This document shows positions 52,005 to 61,154 of a stretch of DNA of 64,000 bases, piece by piece (the first letter of the stretch is position 1; each line of letters begins with the position of its first letter). The stretch lies in NCBI GenBank assembly GCA_023229175.1, contig JALNZV010000012.1, forward strand, positions 4,400-68,399, given 5' to 3'. The position numbers and the translations under genes are program-made. This stretch comes from Tissierellaceae bacterium. GTDB taxonomy: Bacteria > Bacillota > Clostridia > Tissierellales > Tissierellaceae. The notes below the pieces were generated by a model that saw only the letters and a program-made list of their open reading frames with translations, searched no databases and was not told the origin of the DNA.

Positions 52005-54080
52005 TTAAATATTCACTTTGTCTAATTGATCTAAATTATATAGATTAATTATATTCATCAATTTCTTAGGGTATTGTGAATCTGTGGCATATCCAGCCCT
52101 TCTCAAGGCCCAAGCACCCATGGTGCTATCGTACATAACATCTCTAAAGATGCCATATCTCTCCGCCTGCAGCAGCAATTCTTTGTGGTTTAACCAAGAT
52201 TCATCTATACTGTTATATGCCCTGAAGTCCGCATCGATTCTAAAAGTAGTACCATTGTACTCTTCCCAAGTATTGGATGTCACCGAGCCTGCTGACCCTT
52301 TGCCTTTAATTCCAAATAAATTGTTGGAAAACCTCCCTGTATATTTGTCTACAGGTACAGATTGACCCCATCCAGTTTCCAATATGGCCTGGGCAGTCTG
52401 CAATGCTGCAGACATCCCCGTATCCTCCCAAGACTTCCTTGCCAACTCAGATACTACTCCCATGAATTTGTCCTTTTCTACTATGGGCTTTGGTCCGTAG
52501 AGTGTGTCTAAATATATTTTAATAGGTATTTCTTCACTCTCTATTGTGTTCTCCTTGTATTTGCCCACTGCCTTAATATGGCTGTACTCCAGGTCATCCC
52601 TGGTAGGTACAAATATATAGCTTTCCCTACTAGGATCTGAAACGGCCAGCAGCTTTTTAGTTCCCTTGGCAGGGTTGGTCAGCATATACTGGACCTCTTC
52701 TAATCCAAAATTGCTTGAGGATCTTATTTCAACTTCTGAAGTAATTACCTGATTGGGACCTACGCCCTCTAACAATAGAATAGGCCTGCCTGGTAATACT
52801 ACGGGAATTCCCTTAGTTTGATGCACTATACCTTTGGTATTGGTTACCCTTGCAAATACTTCAACCTCCCCTTTGTCTTCAGGCCCTGGAAACCATTTAT
52901 AGCTGCCATATCCCTGTTTACTAAGACTTCTCTCTTCTCCGAATACAGGGTATCTTATTAAGTATTCGGTATCCAATACATTGAAATTTCTATTGGCCAA
53001 TAATGTAACTGGCTTATCTAATATCATGCCTTCTTTGACTCCTGAAAGTCCTAATATATAGGGCATCTCCAATATTATTTCCTTCGTCTCGCTGAAATAT
53101 GCCTTTTCGTTCTCATCGTAGGCTATTGCCCTTATTTTATAATTGCCATTGTCGTCCACCATGGGAGACCAATTGTATGTACCCCAAGGGTCTAATTCTC
53201 CCGTCGTAATAGTCTTGTCTTTGTCAACATGAGTAATCTCGTATTGCACGTGAATCGGTACAAAGTTAGACTCCACACCAATGGCTGCATTTTCACTAAC
53301 TATTTCACTTAACCCAGTAAGTTTTACCTCTGGTACTATGCTGATATTGACCAGCTTTGCATCGCCAGATATGAAATTGCCTTCGTCATCGTAAATAGCT
53401 GCCACTAAAGCCTTTTTCCCATGATCGCTGACATAGGGTATCCAATTATACTGCCCCTCTATATCCTTTCCCCTGGCTATTACTTTTCCAGCAGCTGTGT
53501 CAGGATCCAAAAGCATATATTTGATTTCTGCTCCATTTTTAGCTGCTTCCTCTGATACATTTAGTTTCAAGATGGTGGTCCCTCCAATGGTTTGTCCATC
53601 TTCTATATTCAGTATCTCTTCTACAAAAAAGCTGCTAAAAACTGATTTAGTCTGTGAATCGATTTTCACAGTATTTGTGGAACCATCCCATTGAATATCT
53701 ACGCCTATGGCGTTTGTAATCAGCCTCAAAGGTGCATAGGATTTGTCCCCCACTAGGACTGGTGCCACATCGGATAGGGCATATATTTCCTTTCCATCCC
53801 TGTATTTGATCAAGCGACTATCTACTTTCAATGTCACTACCTTGTTATCTTTAGACACTATTATAGTCCTTGTATCTCCATACCAATCTACCTTTGCACC
53901 CATCTTTTCCAATATGGATCTAATTGGAATCAAGGTCCTTCCGTCTTTGATTATTGGAGTTGCCAAGGTGGTTACATTTTCCCCATCCAAGATAATTTCC
54001 AAATTTGACGACGCCATGGATATACTAGAGCCTAGTAAAATAATTAATCCTAATGCTAATAATGTTTTTAAATATTTCAT
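52005..54080 (-). CDS. secreted cell-wall glucosaminidase with stalk domain
   Basis: This roughly 691-residue protein has an N-terminal signal peptide (LLALGLIILLGSSISMAS) and a copper-amine-oxidase-N type stalk domain (about residues 30-145: IIKDGRTLIPIRSILEKMGA and KSYAPLRLITNAIGVDIQWD). Several beta-sandwich repeats follow (about 150-530), each ending in a YxWxP-like motif (YNWIPYVSDHGK, YNWSPMVDDNG, YKWFPGPEDKG). A C-terminal GH73 glucosaminidase has AILETGWGQS as its catalytic-Glu region. It likely remodels peptidoglycan. The start is the ATG at 54080 behind AGGGGTGAC. Confidence 0.9.
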   Translation of the reverse strand: MKYLKTLLALGLIILLGSSISMASSNLEIILDGENVTTLATPIIKDGRTLIPIRSILEKMGAKVDWYGDTRTIIVSKDNKVVTLKVDSRLIKYRDGKEIYALSDVAPVLVGDKSYAPLRLITNAIGVDIQWDGSTNTVKIDSQTKSVFSSFFVEEILNIEDGQTIGGTTILKLNVSEEAAKNGAEIKYMLLDPDTAAGKVIARGKDIEGQYNWIPYVSDHGKKALVAAIYDDEGNFISGDAKLVNISIVPEVKLTGLSEIVSENAAIGVESNFVPIHVQYEITHVDKDKTITTGELDPWGTYNWSPMVDDNGNYKIRAIAYDENEKAYFSETKEIILEMPYILGLSGVKEGMILDKPVTLLANRNFNVLDTEYLIRYPVFGEERSLSKQGYGSYKWFPGPEDKGEVEVFARVTNTKGIVHQTKGIPVVLPGRPILLLEGVGPNQVITSEVEIRSSSNFGLEEVQYMLTNPAKGTKKLLAVSDPSRESYIFVPTRDDLEYSHIKAVGKYKENTIESEEIPIKIYLDTLYGPKPIVEKDKFMGVVSELARKSWEDTGMSAALQTAQAILETGWGQSVPVDKYTGRFSNNLFGIKGKGSAGSVTSNTWEEYNGTTFRIDADFRAYNSIDESWLNHKELLLQAERYGIFRDVMYDSTMGAWALRRAGYATDSQYPKKLMNIINLYNLDQLDKVNI

Positions 54081-54131
54081 TTTTGTCACCCCTCATATCA
54101 ACTATAATATACAATAAATACATCGTCAATA

Positions 54132-54569
54132 CTATATATTTCCCATGGATTTATCTTTGCATTTTTTGCAATACCCATATATTTCAAACCTATGGTCAGT
54201 AGGCACAAAACCAACGTCTTCCAACTTTTCCCTAATGGTATCCATAGGGCAAAATTCTATTACAATAGTGGCTCCACAGCCTTTACAAATGACGTGGTGA
54301 TGATGTCCTTCTTCACTTCGGATTTTATATAGGTCACCTCCATTTTCTCTAGAAATTCGACACAGTAAATCTTTGGAGACTAAAGTGTCTAAATTTCTAT
54401 ATACAGTTGAAAAATTTGTACCTGGTAAAACCTCCAATACCTTGGTATACAAGTTTTGGGCATTGATAAAAGCATCAGATTGACTCAATACCTTTAGAAT
54501 TGCCTGCCTTTGAGGAGTCACCTTAAGTTGTCTTTTTTTTAATTCCCTATCTATATCCACAGTATTCAC
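54132..54569 (-). CDS. zur: Fur-family metalloregulator, probably Zur
   Basis: This 145-residue protein has a winged helix (KVTPQRQAILKVLSQSD, FSTVYRNLDTLVSKDLLCRI) and a metal-binding dimerisation domain with EGHHHHVICKGCG, and a second CxxC in YGYCKKCKD. The CxxC pairs form the structural zinc site of Fur proteins. It is the last gene of the znuACB operon, so zinc is the likely effector. By sequence alone PerR or Fur remain possible. Confidence 0.85.
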   Translation of the reverse strand: MNTVDIDRELKKRQLKVTPQRQAILKVLSQSDAFINAQNLYTKVLEVLPGTNFSTVYRNLDTLVSKDLLCRISRENGGDLYKIRSEEGHHHHVICKGCGATIVIEFCPMDTIREKLEDVGFVPTDHRFEIYGYCKKCKDKSMGNI

Positions 54570-54590
54570 CCATTCTATAATATTAATTAA

Positions 54591-55391
54591 CTAGGATTGC
54601 AGCCTCTTTGCACCTATGACTACCATCAAAATAGAAGATGCTATAAGTACAATAGTCCCACCAGGTGCTAAGTCAAATATAAAGGAAAGGTACAAACCAG
54701 AAATCACCGAAAGTACAGATACTCCTACGGCAATTCCAAAGGTGGCTTTAAAGCTTTTAGCCATCTGCAAACTTACAGCGGCTGGTATGACCATGAGAGC
54801 AGATACTAAAAGTGTACCAACTACCCTGACAGCCAAAGCAACAGCCATGGCCGTCATCAACGTAAAGTACGTATTTATGGCGTTTACTTGTATTCCCGAC
54901 ACCCTGGCAGACTCTTCGTCAAATGTAATAGCAAACAACTCCTTCGATAAAAACACTAAAGATACTATTATAATCAACCCGACGCCCGATATTAACCATA
55001 CATCGGCAGTGGTAACAGCCACTAAGCTACCGAATAAATATGAGAGAAGATCTGCATTGAAGGATTTACCTATACTAATCAATACAACGGCAAGTCCCAT
55101 TCCGCCGGACATAACCACAGCTAGTGCCACTTCGGCGTATTTATCAAAAGCCTTTCTAATTATCTCTATGAGAAATGCTGCCAATGCAGAAAAAATCAGT
55201 GCTCCATAAAATGGATAAAATCCAAATAACATGCCCACAGCAACTCCCGACAAAGCAGCATGGGACAAACTATCTCCTATGAGGGACATACGTCTAAGAA
55301 CGACAAACACTCCCATTGTAGACGCTAGAATTGCCGTTATTATCCCTGCAACAAAAGCTCTTTGCATAAAATCATAGGCTAAAATATTCAT
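54591..55391 (-). CDS. znuB: zinc ABC transporter permease
   Basis: This 266-residue protein has about eight membrane helices of the ABC-3 family. Typical are VVLRRMSLIGDSLSHAALSGVAVGML near the N-terminus and the C-terminal FIFDLAPGGTIVL. It forms the channel for Zn2+ (or Mn2+) import. Its start overlaps the znuC stop by 4 nt (ATGA), and zur follows 21 nt downstream. Confidence 0.93.
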   Translation of the reverse strand: MNILAYDFMQRAFVAGIITAILASTMGVFVVLRRMSLIGDSLSHAALSGVAVGMLFGFYPFYGALIFSALAAFLIEIIRKAFDKYAEVALAVVMSGGMGLAVVLISIGKSFNADLLSYLFGSLVAVTTADVWLISGVGLIIIVSLVFLSKELFAITFDEESARVSGIQVNAINTYFTLMTAMAVALAVRVVGTLLVSALMVIPAAVSLQMAKSFKATFGIAVGVSVLSVISGLYLSFIFDLAPGGTIVLIASSILMVVIGAKRLQS

Positions 55392-56161
55392 TGCCTCACC
55401 TCCAGTTTATGCTCCTTTACGCCGTGAAGAATTCTATACCCTAAGGTCTCCGCAATATGCTCTTCCGTAACCTCGTCTAGGGTTTCATGAATATATGCTC
55501 CTTTATCTCTAATACATCCGATTTTGCCTGCCTTGTGAAATATATTTCCTATGTCGTGGGTCACCATGACTATGGTAATTCCTTCTTCTTCGTTTAATCT
55601 CATCAGTATATCGTAAAACTCCTGCTGAGAAGAAGCATCTATTCCAGTAGTCGGCTCATCTAAAAAGAGAACTTCAGGATTTTTAACCAAAGCCTTGGCT
55701 ACAAATACTTTTTGTCTCTGACCTCCAGACAATTGACCTATAAGCCTACGGGAAAGGTCTTCCATGCCGACTAATTTTAAGGCTTGTTGAACAGCCTCTC
55801 GCTTTTCTTCTCTCCTAATAAAATGTCCCAGACCCCCATACAAGCCTGTGCCTACAATTTCTTCTACAGTGGCAGGGAAGGCAGTATTTATTTGGGCTGC
55901 TTGTTGGGACACGTATCCTATTCTATTCCACTGATTGAAGCCCTTTAAATCTTGATTAAATATCATGACCTTTCCAGTTTTCGGCTTGAGAAGGCCTACC
56001 ATAAGCTTCATCAAAGTTGATTTTGCAGCACCGTTGGCCCCTATTAAGGCCAAGAAATCTCCCCTGTTTACTGCTAAGTTTACATTTTCAAGGACTGGCC
56101 TGCCGTTATAGGCAAAGGTCACATCGATTATATTGACTACTTCATTTGATTTATCCTTCAT
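55388..56161 (-). CDS. znuC: zinc ABC transporter ATPase
   Basis: This 257-residue ABC ATPase has Walker A LIGANGAAKSTLMKL, with Ala in place of the usual Gly before Lys (GANGAAKST rather than GxxGxGKST). The signature QLSGGQRQKVFVAKAL and Walker B EVLFLDEPTTGID are normal. It drives uptake with ZnuA and ZnuB. The Walker A form NGAAKST is common in the zinc/manganese subgroup. It lies between znuA and znuB. Confidence 0.93.
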   Translation of the reverse strand: MKDKSNEVVNIIDVTFAYNGRPVLENVNLAVNRGDFLALIGANGAAKSTLMKLMVGLLKPKTGKVMIFNQDLKGFNQWNRIGYVSQQAAQINTAFPATVEEIVGTGLYGGLGHFIRREEKREAVQQALKLVGMEDLSRRLIGQLSGGQRQKVFVAKALVKNPEVLFLDEPTTGIDASSQQEFYDILMRLNEEEGITIVMVTHDIGNIFHKAGKIGCIRDKGAYIHETLDEVTEEHIAETLGYRILHGVKEHKLEVRQ

Positions 56162-56170
56162 ATTATCCCT

Positions 56171-57085
56171 CTATTCCAAAGCAGTTTTTAGATTTTCTAA
56201 GTTCCTTCTCATCATAGAAAAGTAATCTTCCCCCGATCGGATTTGTTCCAAAGTTAGACCGCCCACCGGGTTAAATACCAGTAGGTCCGCCCCCACTTCA
56301 CTGGCAATGGTCTCTGAAAACTTGGGACTAGCCAGTTCTTCAAAGAATATATATTTTATGTCCCTTTCTCTGACAAGCTCCACCAACTCCGCCATCTTTC
56401 TAGGTGATGGCTCCTCCTGAGGCGACAAGCCGGTAATTGGTATTTGATTGAGTCCATATCTCTTTGCCAAATATCCTACGGCTGCATGGGCCATAACCAC
56501 GTCTTTTCTAGTGATATCTGCTAGACCATCCTTAAACTCCCTGTCCAACTCGTCGAACTCTTCATTTAGGGAAGCCAGATTGCCCTCATAAAACTCCCTA
56601 TTGTCCTCATCCGCCCCAACTATAGTCTGAAATATCCTCTTTGAAAGCTCCTTGGCTATGATGGGATCCAACCATATATGAGGGTCGTCGTTTTCCATCA
56701 AACCCTCTCCTGCCTTTAGGACCTTAAGGCCCCTTGCCTCCAAGTCTCCGCTAATTTTCTCTGCCCAAGGGTCCATAGGCTCGCCTAAATATATAAAGAC
56801 ATCTGCATCCGAAAATATGGCTATTTGCTTAGGGGAAGGCTCAAAATCGTGGGGTTCTACTCCAGGGGGGACGATGTTTTCCACAATTAGTTTGTCGCCC
56901 CCAATTTTCTTTGCAAAATCGTATATGGGATAAAAGGTTGTATAGACCCATACTTTTATATCCTCATCGTCTAAATCCCCAACAGAAATATTACCTCCCT
57001 TGCCTTGGCAACCTACTGTAGAGACAACCATACTTATTCCTATAATTATAATTATTATAGCCTTTAGTTTACCTATTATTCTCAT
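56171..57085 (-). CDS. znuA: zinc-binding lipoprotein of the Znu transporter
   Basis: This roughly 304-residue cluster A-I solute-binding protein has a lipoprotein signal ending STVGC and metal-ligand His residues in GVEPHDFEPSPKQIAIFSDA, NDDPHIWLDP and VMAHAAVGYLAKRYG. The His-rich loop of some ZnuA proteins is very short here. I chose the ATG at 57085 (MRIIGK), 6 nt after GGAGGG. It is the first gene of znuA-znuC-znuB-zur, behind a consensus promoter. Confidence 0.92.
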   Translation of the reverse strand: MRIIGKLKAIIIIIIGISMVVSTVGCQGKGGNISVGDLDDEDIKVWVYTTFYPIYDFAKKIGGDKLIVENIVPPGVEPHDFEPSPKQIAIFSDADVFIYLGEPMDPWAEKISGDLEARGLKVLKAGEGLMENDDPHIWLDPIIAKELSKRIFQTIVGADEDNREFYEGNLASLNEEFDELDREFKDGLADITRKDVVMAHAAVGYLAKRYGLNQIPITGLSPQEEPSPRKMAELVELVRERDIKYIFFEELASPKFSETIASEVGADLLVFNPVGGLTLEQIRSGEDYFSMMRRNLENLKTALE

Positions 57086-57098
57086 GTACATCCCTCCA

Positions 57099-57123
57099 AT
57101 TGCAACTTATTTGCATTTGCATT
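57099..57123. promoter_or_regulatory. probable Zur operator upstream of znuA
   Basis: A cluster of ATTGCAA and TTGCATTTGCAT repeats forms an imperfect dyad (AATGCAA...TTGCAATT on the minus strand) covering about +1 to +25 of the transcript. Position and the linked Fur-family gene suggest zinc repression. It does not match the B. subtilis Zur box closely. Confidence 0.5.
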
Positions 57124-57127
57124 TACT

Positions 57128-57156
57128 ATTATATAGCTTACCCAATTATATGTCAA
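57128..57156 (-). promoter_or_regulatory. znuACB-zur promoter
   Basis: Minus strand: -35 TTGACA (57151-57156), 17-bp spacer, -10 TATAAT (57128-57133). Both hexamers match consensus. Confidence 0.9.
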
Positions 57157-57190
57157 TTATTCTATGGAAATTAAATTTGTGGAAAAGTTC

Positions 57191-57219
57191 TTGACAAAAT
57201 AGGACTTTACAATTATTAT
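57191..57219 (+). promoter_or_regulatory. promoter of the T-box-controlled permease-ATPase unit
   Basis: -35 TTGACA (57191-57196), 17-bp spacer, -10 TATTAT (57214-57219). It is divergent from the znuA promoter. Confidence 0.85.
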
Positions 57220-57225
57220 TAAATC

Positions 57226-57477
57226 TAATGTTAAATATTTTAAAATATTTTCGATGCAGAGAGTAGTCGGGAAATTTGTTTTACAGAGAGCTGGAGCTGC
57301 TGAGAACCAGTAAATAAAGTCTCAATGAACAGGACTGCTGAAATGGATAGGACAAAGCCAAGGCAAGTATCTTATCCCGCTTCAAGGCGTTATTTGTCAA
57401 AGTTGAATCTATTTAGATTTCAATTAGAGTGGCACCGCGGGTATATTACTCGTCTCTTTCTTAGAGGCGAGTTTTTT
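57226..57477 (+). promoter_or_regulatory. T-box leader, probably arginine (AGG specifier)
   Basis: This is a full-length T-box. It has the GAGAGTAGTC kink-turn segment, AGAGAGCTGG and GCTGAGAACCAG distal Stem I parts, the antiterminator core AGAGTGGCACCGCGGG (57426-57441) and a terminator ACTCGTCTC/GAGGCGAGT plus TTTTTT (57448-57477). In the specifier loop the pattern GAA-N-codon-purine reads GAAC-AGG-A, pointing to arginine. It precedes an amino-acid ABC permease gene. Confidence 0.85.
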
Positions 57478-57503
57478 AATTATAAAATTTAGGAGTGAAT
57501 AAT

Positions 57504-58160
57504 TTGAACATTATTAATTTGCTTATTAAATATAAGCACTACTACTTAGTTGGAGTTAAAATAACATTATTATTATCATTTTTATCCTTAATCTTTGGTA
57601 CTACATTGGGCTCATTGCTAAGTCTTTTAAAATTGTCAAAATACAAAATACCAAAGGCCCTATCGACGGTCTATATAGAGGTGGTCCGTGGGACTCCTAT
57701 GATGGTGCAAATTGCTTTGGTTTATTTTGGCAGCTACGTAATGATTGGAATGGATATCAGCGGATTTGCTGCAGCACTAATAGCAGTGTCGTTAAATAGT
57801 GCAGCCTATGTGGCGGAGATTATCCGCTCAGGTATACAGTCCATCGACAAAGGTCAGATGGAGGCCAGTAGAAGCTTGGGAATATCTGAAAGACAAACCA
57901 TGAGATACATTATACTGCCCCAAGCTGTAAAAAATATATTGCCAGCCCTAGGCAATGAATTTGTAACCTTGATAAAAGAAACATCTGTAGCCTCCACCAT
58001 TGGAGTTGCGGATTTGATGTATGCGTCGAAAATAGTGCAAAGTAACAGTTTTCAGCCCTTTAACCCTTTGATAATAGTGGCGGGAATATATTTCCTATTT
58101 ACATTTACTTTATCCCAATTAATCGGAGTATTTGAAAGGAGTCTGTCCCACAATGATTAG
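57504..58160 (+). CDS. polar amino acid ABC transporter permease, probably arginine
   Basis: This roughly 218-residue HisM/GlnP-type permease has about five membrane helices. It includes TVYIEVVRGTPMMVQIALVY, SAAYVAEIIRSGIQSIDKGQ and the ATPase-coupling EAA loop EASRSLGISERQTMRYIILP. I chose the TTG at 57504, 8 nt after AGGAG; a GTG at 57495 overlaps that site. The upstream T-box suggests arginine. It overlaps the ATPase gene by 8 nt. Confidence 0.9.
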   Translation: MNIINLLIKYKHYYLVGVKITLLLSFLSLIFGTTLGSLLSLLKLSKYKIPKALSTVYIEVVRGTPMMVQIALVYFGSYVMIGMDISGFAAALIAVSLNSAAYVAEIIRSGIQSIDKGQMEASRSLGISERQTMRYIILPQAVKNILPALGNEFVTLIKETSVASTIGVADLMYASKIVQSNSFQPFNPLIIVAGIYFLFTFTLSQLIGVFERSLSHND

Positions 58161-58881
58161 AATAGAAAATTTAAATAAGTATTTTGGCGATAAACACATA
58201 TTAAAAGATATAAATCTGGAAATAAAGGACGGAGAAGTCATTGGACTAATAGGGCCCTCTGGTTCTGGAAAAAGTACGTTGATTAGGTGTATGAATTTCC
58301 TAGAGATACCCACTTCAGGAAATGTCTATATTGACGAAAAAGACTTATCCACTTTGGGGAATGAGATAGATAAGGTAAGACAGCAAATAGGAATGGTGTT
58401 TCAGCATTTTCACTTGTTTCCCCATAAAACCGTATTGGAAAATATAACTTTAGCCCCAGTGCTTACAGGTAAACTGGCAAAGACCCAAGCAGAAGAAAAA
58501 GCATTGGAATTGCTTAAAACCATGGATTTATTGGACAAAAAAGATGTATATCCAAATTCTCTGTCCGGTGGACAAAAACAGAGAATTGCCATAGCCAGAT
58601 CCCTAGCCATGGATCCGAAGATAATGCTATTTGACGAAGTCACTTCTGCTCTAGACCCTGAAATGGTAGGGGAAGTCCTAAATGTGATGAAGGGCCTAGC
58701 AAGTACCGGTATGACGATGATAGTGGTCACCCATGAAATGGCCTTTGCAAAACAGGTGGCAGACAGGGTAATATTTATGAGCGATGGAGAAATTGTCGAA
58801 TCTAATACTGCCGTTGAACTCTTTGAAAATCCACAAAATATTAGGACAAAAGAGTTTTTATCGAAAGTTTTGGAATATTAA
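58153..58881 (+). CDS. amino acid ABC transporter ATPase, probably arginine
   Basis: This roughly 242-residue GlnQ/ArtP-type ATPase has Walker A IGPSGSGKSTLIRCMN, signature NSLSGGQKQRIAIARSL and Walker B KIMLFDEVTSALDPEM, plus the H-loop VVTHEM. I chose the ATG at 58153 (MIRIENLNK), with AAAGGAG upstream; an earlier start at 58132 lies well inside the permease gene. It forms an operon with the permease. The matching binding protein is encoded convergently at 58928-59800. Confidence 0.93.
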   Translation: MIRIENLNKYFGDKHILKDINLEIKDGEVIGLIGPSGSGKSTLIRCMNFLEIPTSGNVYIDEKDLSTLGNEIDKVRQQIGMVFQHFHLFPHKTVLENITLAPVLTGKLAKTQAEEKALELLKTMDLLDKKDVYPNSLSGGQKQRIAIARSLAMDPKIMLFDEVTSALDPEMVGEVLNVMKGLASTGMTMIVVTHEMAFAKQVADRVIFMSDGEIVESNTAVELFENPQNIRTKEFLSKVLEY

Positions 58882-58908
58882 ACCCACTTTCATATGAAAG
58901 TGGGTTTT
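58880..58908. terminator. bidirectional terminator between ATPase and binding-protein genes
   Basis: A perfect 26-bp palindrome AACCCACTTTCAT and its complement (58881-58906) is followed by TTTT on the plus strand. It overlaps the ATPase stop codon, between convergent units. Confidence 0.9.
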
Positions 58909-58927
58909 CCCATGTTTGTCTGCGTGA

Positions 58928-59800
58928 TTAGTCTATATTTTGTTCACTTAATTCTTGGGCTTCTAGGAACCATTCTTCGACTAGCCCCTTTTCTTTCATT
59001 TCATCTATTAGGCTATTCATGTACTCTACCAAATCGTCGTTGCCCTTTTGCGTTGCAATGGCTGTACCTTCTGATAAGTTTTTAATGACTAAGCCATCAG
59101 CCACTATAATATCTTCATTGACCTTGGCAAAGGATGAAGTGACTACGGATTCCATCAATACACAATCCACCTTGCCAGTTTTCAGATTCATTATGGCATC
59201 TGAATTTGTTCCAAAGCTTTTAACCAATGCATCCTCAATATCGTTGGCAACCTCCTCTTGAGTAGTGCCAAGCTGTACACCTATGGTCTTGCCTATTAAA
59301 TCGTCCTCTGTTTTATATTCCCTATTATCGTCTTTTTTCACCAATACTGCAATATCAGCCTCGTAGTAAATGTCGGAAAAATTAGCCTCTTCCAGCCTTT
59401 CTGGCGTCGGGTTCATGGCAGCAACTATAATGTCAATCATCTCAGAGCCTACCGCCCCTAATAGATTGCTAAAGTCCATGTCTTTTATCTCTAAAGTAAC
59501 TCCCAAATCATCTGCAATATACTTCGCTATCGCAATATCCAGGCCAACTATTTCGTCTTTGCCGTCAATCATGGCGTGAAACTCAAATGGCGGATAATCT
59601 GCATTGGTCCCCATTACAAGTTTGCCGCTTTGTTTGATTTTATCTATTGCTGACAAAGATTCTTCCTTTGATTCTCCTCCATCTGCTGCTTTGTCTACGG
59701 TTTCTTGAACAGGAGCCTCTACCTGCTCCCCTCCACATGCTGTGAGCACAAAACTCATCAATAAAATTGCTATTAATATAAATACTATGTTCTTTTTCAT
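58928..59800 (-). CDS. amino acid ABC transporter substrate-binding lipoprotein, probably arginine
   Basis: This 290-residue family 3 solute-binding protein has a lipoprotein signal (MSFVLTAC), an acidic linker (residues 24-50) and GKLVMGTNADYPPFEFH, GLDIAIAKYIADDLG, IIVAAMNPTPERLEEANFSD and GKTIGVQLGTTQEE motifs. It would deliver a polar amino acid to the permease-ATPase pair encoded convergently. It is controlled by its own T-box with an AGA-type specifier. AGGAGG precedes the ATG. Confidence 0.93.
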   Translation of the reverse strand: MKKNIVFILIAILLMSFVLTACGGEQVEAPVQETVDKAADGGESKEESLSAIDKIKQSGKLVMGTNADYPPFEFHAMIDGKDEIVGLDIAIAKYIADDLGVTLEIKDMDFSNLLGAVGSEMIDIIVAAMNPTPERLEEANFSDIYYEADIAVLVKKDDNREYKTEDDLIGKTIGVQLGTTQEEVANDIEDALVKSFGTNSDAIMNLKTGKVDCVLMESVVTSSFAKVNEDIIVADGLVIKNLSEGTAIATQKGNDDLVEYMNSLIDEMKEKGLVEEWFLEAQELSEQNID

Positions 59801-59852
59801 AATTTCCTCCTGTGATTTTAAATTTTGATGTTGTAATATGCAAATTAAAATA

Positions 59853-60105
59853 CAAAAAGACCCGCCTCATATAAGAGACGAGTCATGACCCGCGGTGCCA
59901 CTCTAATTGTACTTTAACTATGTAAAACTACAACTCGAATCAAATAACGCTTTGAATGCGTAACGGGATACTTACCTAGGCTTTGTCCCATTAATCTCAG
60001 CAACTCTCTTCATTATACTTTCAATCTCCTGGCTCTCACCTCGCCCAGTTCTCTGTAGAATCTAATGATATAACTACTCTTTGCTTCCCTGATTTTTTTA
60101 TATTG
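59853..60105 (-). promoter_or_regulatory. T-box leader, probably arginine (AGA specifier)
   Basis: This is a full-length T-box on the minus strand, similar in layout to the one at 57226-57477. It shows AAGAGTAGTTA, ACAGAGAACTGG, antiterminator core AGAGTGGCACCGCGGG (59889-59904) and a 10-bp terminator stem (59859-59868 with 59875-59884) plus TTTTT. The specifier loop reads GAAG-AGA-G, again arginine by the GAA-N-codon-purine rule. It controls the binding-protein gene. Confidence 0.85.
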
Positions 60106-60111
60106 TTTTTA

Positions 60112-60140
60112 ATCATACTCCCTATTTTTGCTTTTGTCAA
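60112..60140 (-). promoter_or_regulatory. promoter of the binding-protein unit
   Basis: Minus strand: -35 TTGACA (60135-60140), 17-bp spacer, -10 TATGAT (60112-60117), directly upstream of the T-box leader. Confidence 0.85.
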
Positions 60141-60188
60141 GTAAAATGTAAAAGTTATTTTAAAATCTATGTAATTATTTCATTTGTG

Positions 60189-61049
60189 CTAATCTTTACT
60201 GTGGAATGTAAATCCCTCTCCCAATACCTCTGACATTTCAGCCACCATTACAAAGGCATTGGGGTCAATATCCTTTACCATTTCTTTTACCCTTGTGAAT
60301 TGTGCCCGAGGTACAACGCAAAGGAGGACATCCTTGTTCTCCTTAGTGTACATGCCCTTGCCTTTTAACAGGGTCACTCCTCTATCCAATTCAACCAATA
60401 GACCATTGCTTATCTCCTGGGATTTGTCGGAAATAATAAAAAAACCTTTCTCATAACTTATGCCTTCTAGAATGATATCCACTACTTTCATAGTTACAAA
60501 CATAGCTATAACTGAATATAAGGAGACTTCGATTTGCTTTTCGATTACACCTGCAAATGCTACTACAAATAAGTCTATAACTGTCATAAATCCCACCATA
60601 CTTAGGGCTTGAAACTTATTGTTTAATATGGCAGCTGCTAAGTCAGTCCCACCAGTTGTCCCACCAAATTTAAAGACCAAACCTAAACCTATACCGCCTA
60701 ATAAACCTCCAAAAATAGAAGACAACAATAAATCATGTGTCAGTACTACAGTAGGAAGTATCTTTAAGAAAAAGGACAATGCCAATGTTGAAAACAAAGT
60801 CTTTGCCGCTGTCTCCTTTCCCAAAATCTTAAATCCCAATATAAATAAGGGTATATTTAAAGCCAAGTTTGTGACGTAAATTGGTATATTTGCTATCTTC
60901 TCCACAACTACTGCAAAACCTGTGACTCCTCCAGGAGCAATGGTATTTGGGGCTAAAAAATATACTAATGCCATTGCCATAATTAGTGAGCCTAGGGCTA
61001 TCAATACATAACTATATAAAATTCTATACCATTTCTCTTTGTGTTCCAT
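60189..61049 (-). CDS. YitT family membrane protein
   Basis: This 286-residue protein has about five or six membrane helices in residues 10-175 (LAPNTIAPGGVTGFAVVVEK and FGGTTGGTDLAAAILNNKF are YitT signatures) and a C-terminal soluble DUF2179 domain (about 215-286: GVTLLKGKGMYTKENKDVLL). The function of the family is not established; a transport role is suspected. It stands alone between the T-box leader and the Rpn remnant. Confidence 0.88.
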   Translation of the reverse strand: MEHKEKWYRILYSYVLIALGSLIMAMALVYFLAPNTIAPGGVTGFAVVVEKIANIPIYVTNLALNIPLFILGFKILGKETAAKTLFSTLALSFFLKILPTVVLTHDLLLSSIFGGLLGGIGLGLVFKFGGTTGGTDLAAAILNNKFQALSMVGFMTVIDLFVVAFAGVIEKQIEVSLYSVIAMFVTMKVVDIILEGISYEKGFFIISDKSQEISNGLLVELDRGVTLLKGKGMYTKENKDVLLCVVPRAQFTRVKEMVKDIDPNAFVMVAEMSEVLGEGFTFHSKD

Positions 61050-61154
61050 TCTAATACGCCCTTTCTATTAATCTTTTCCAATTTCACTATCTCCGATTCT
61101 TTTTCAAACAAGGCAAAGCCATGTTTTCTATTATTATACACTATTTCGTCTTAA

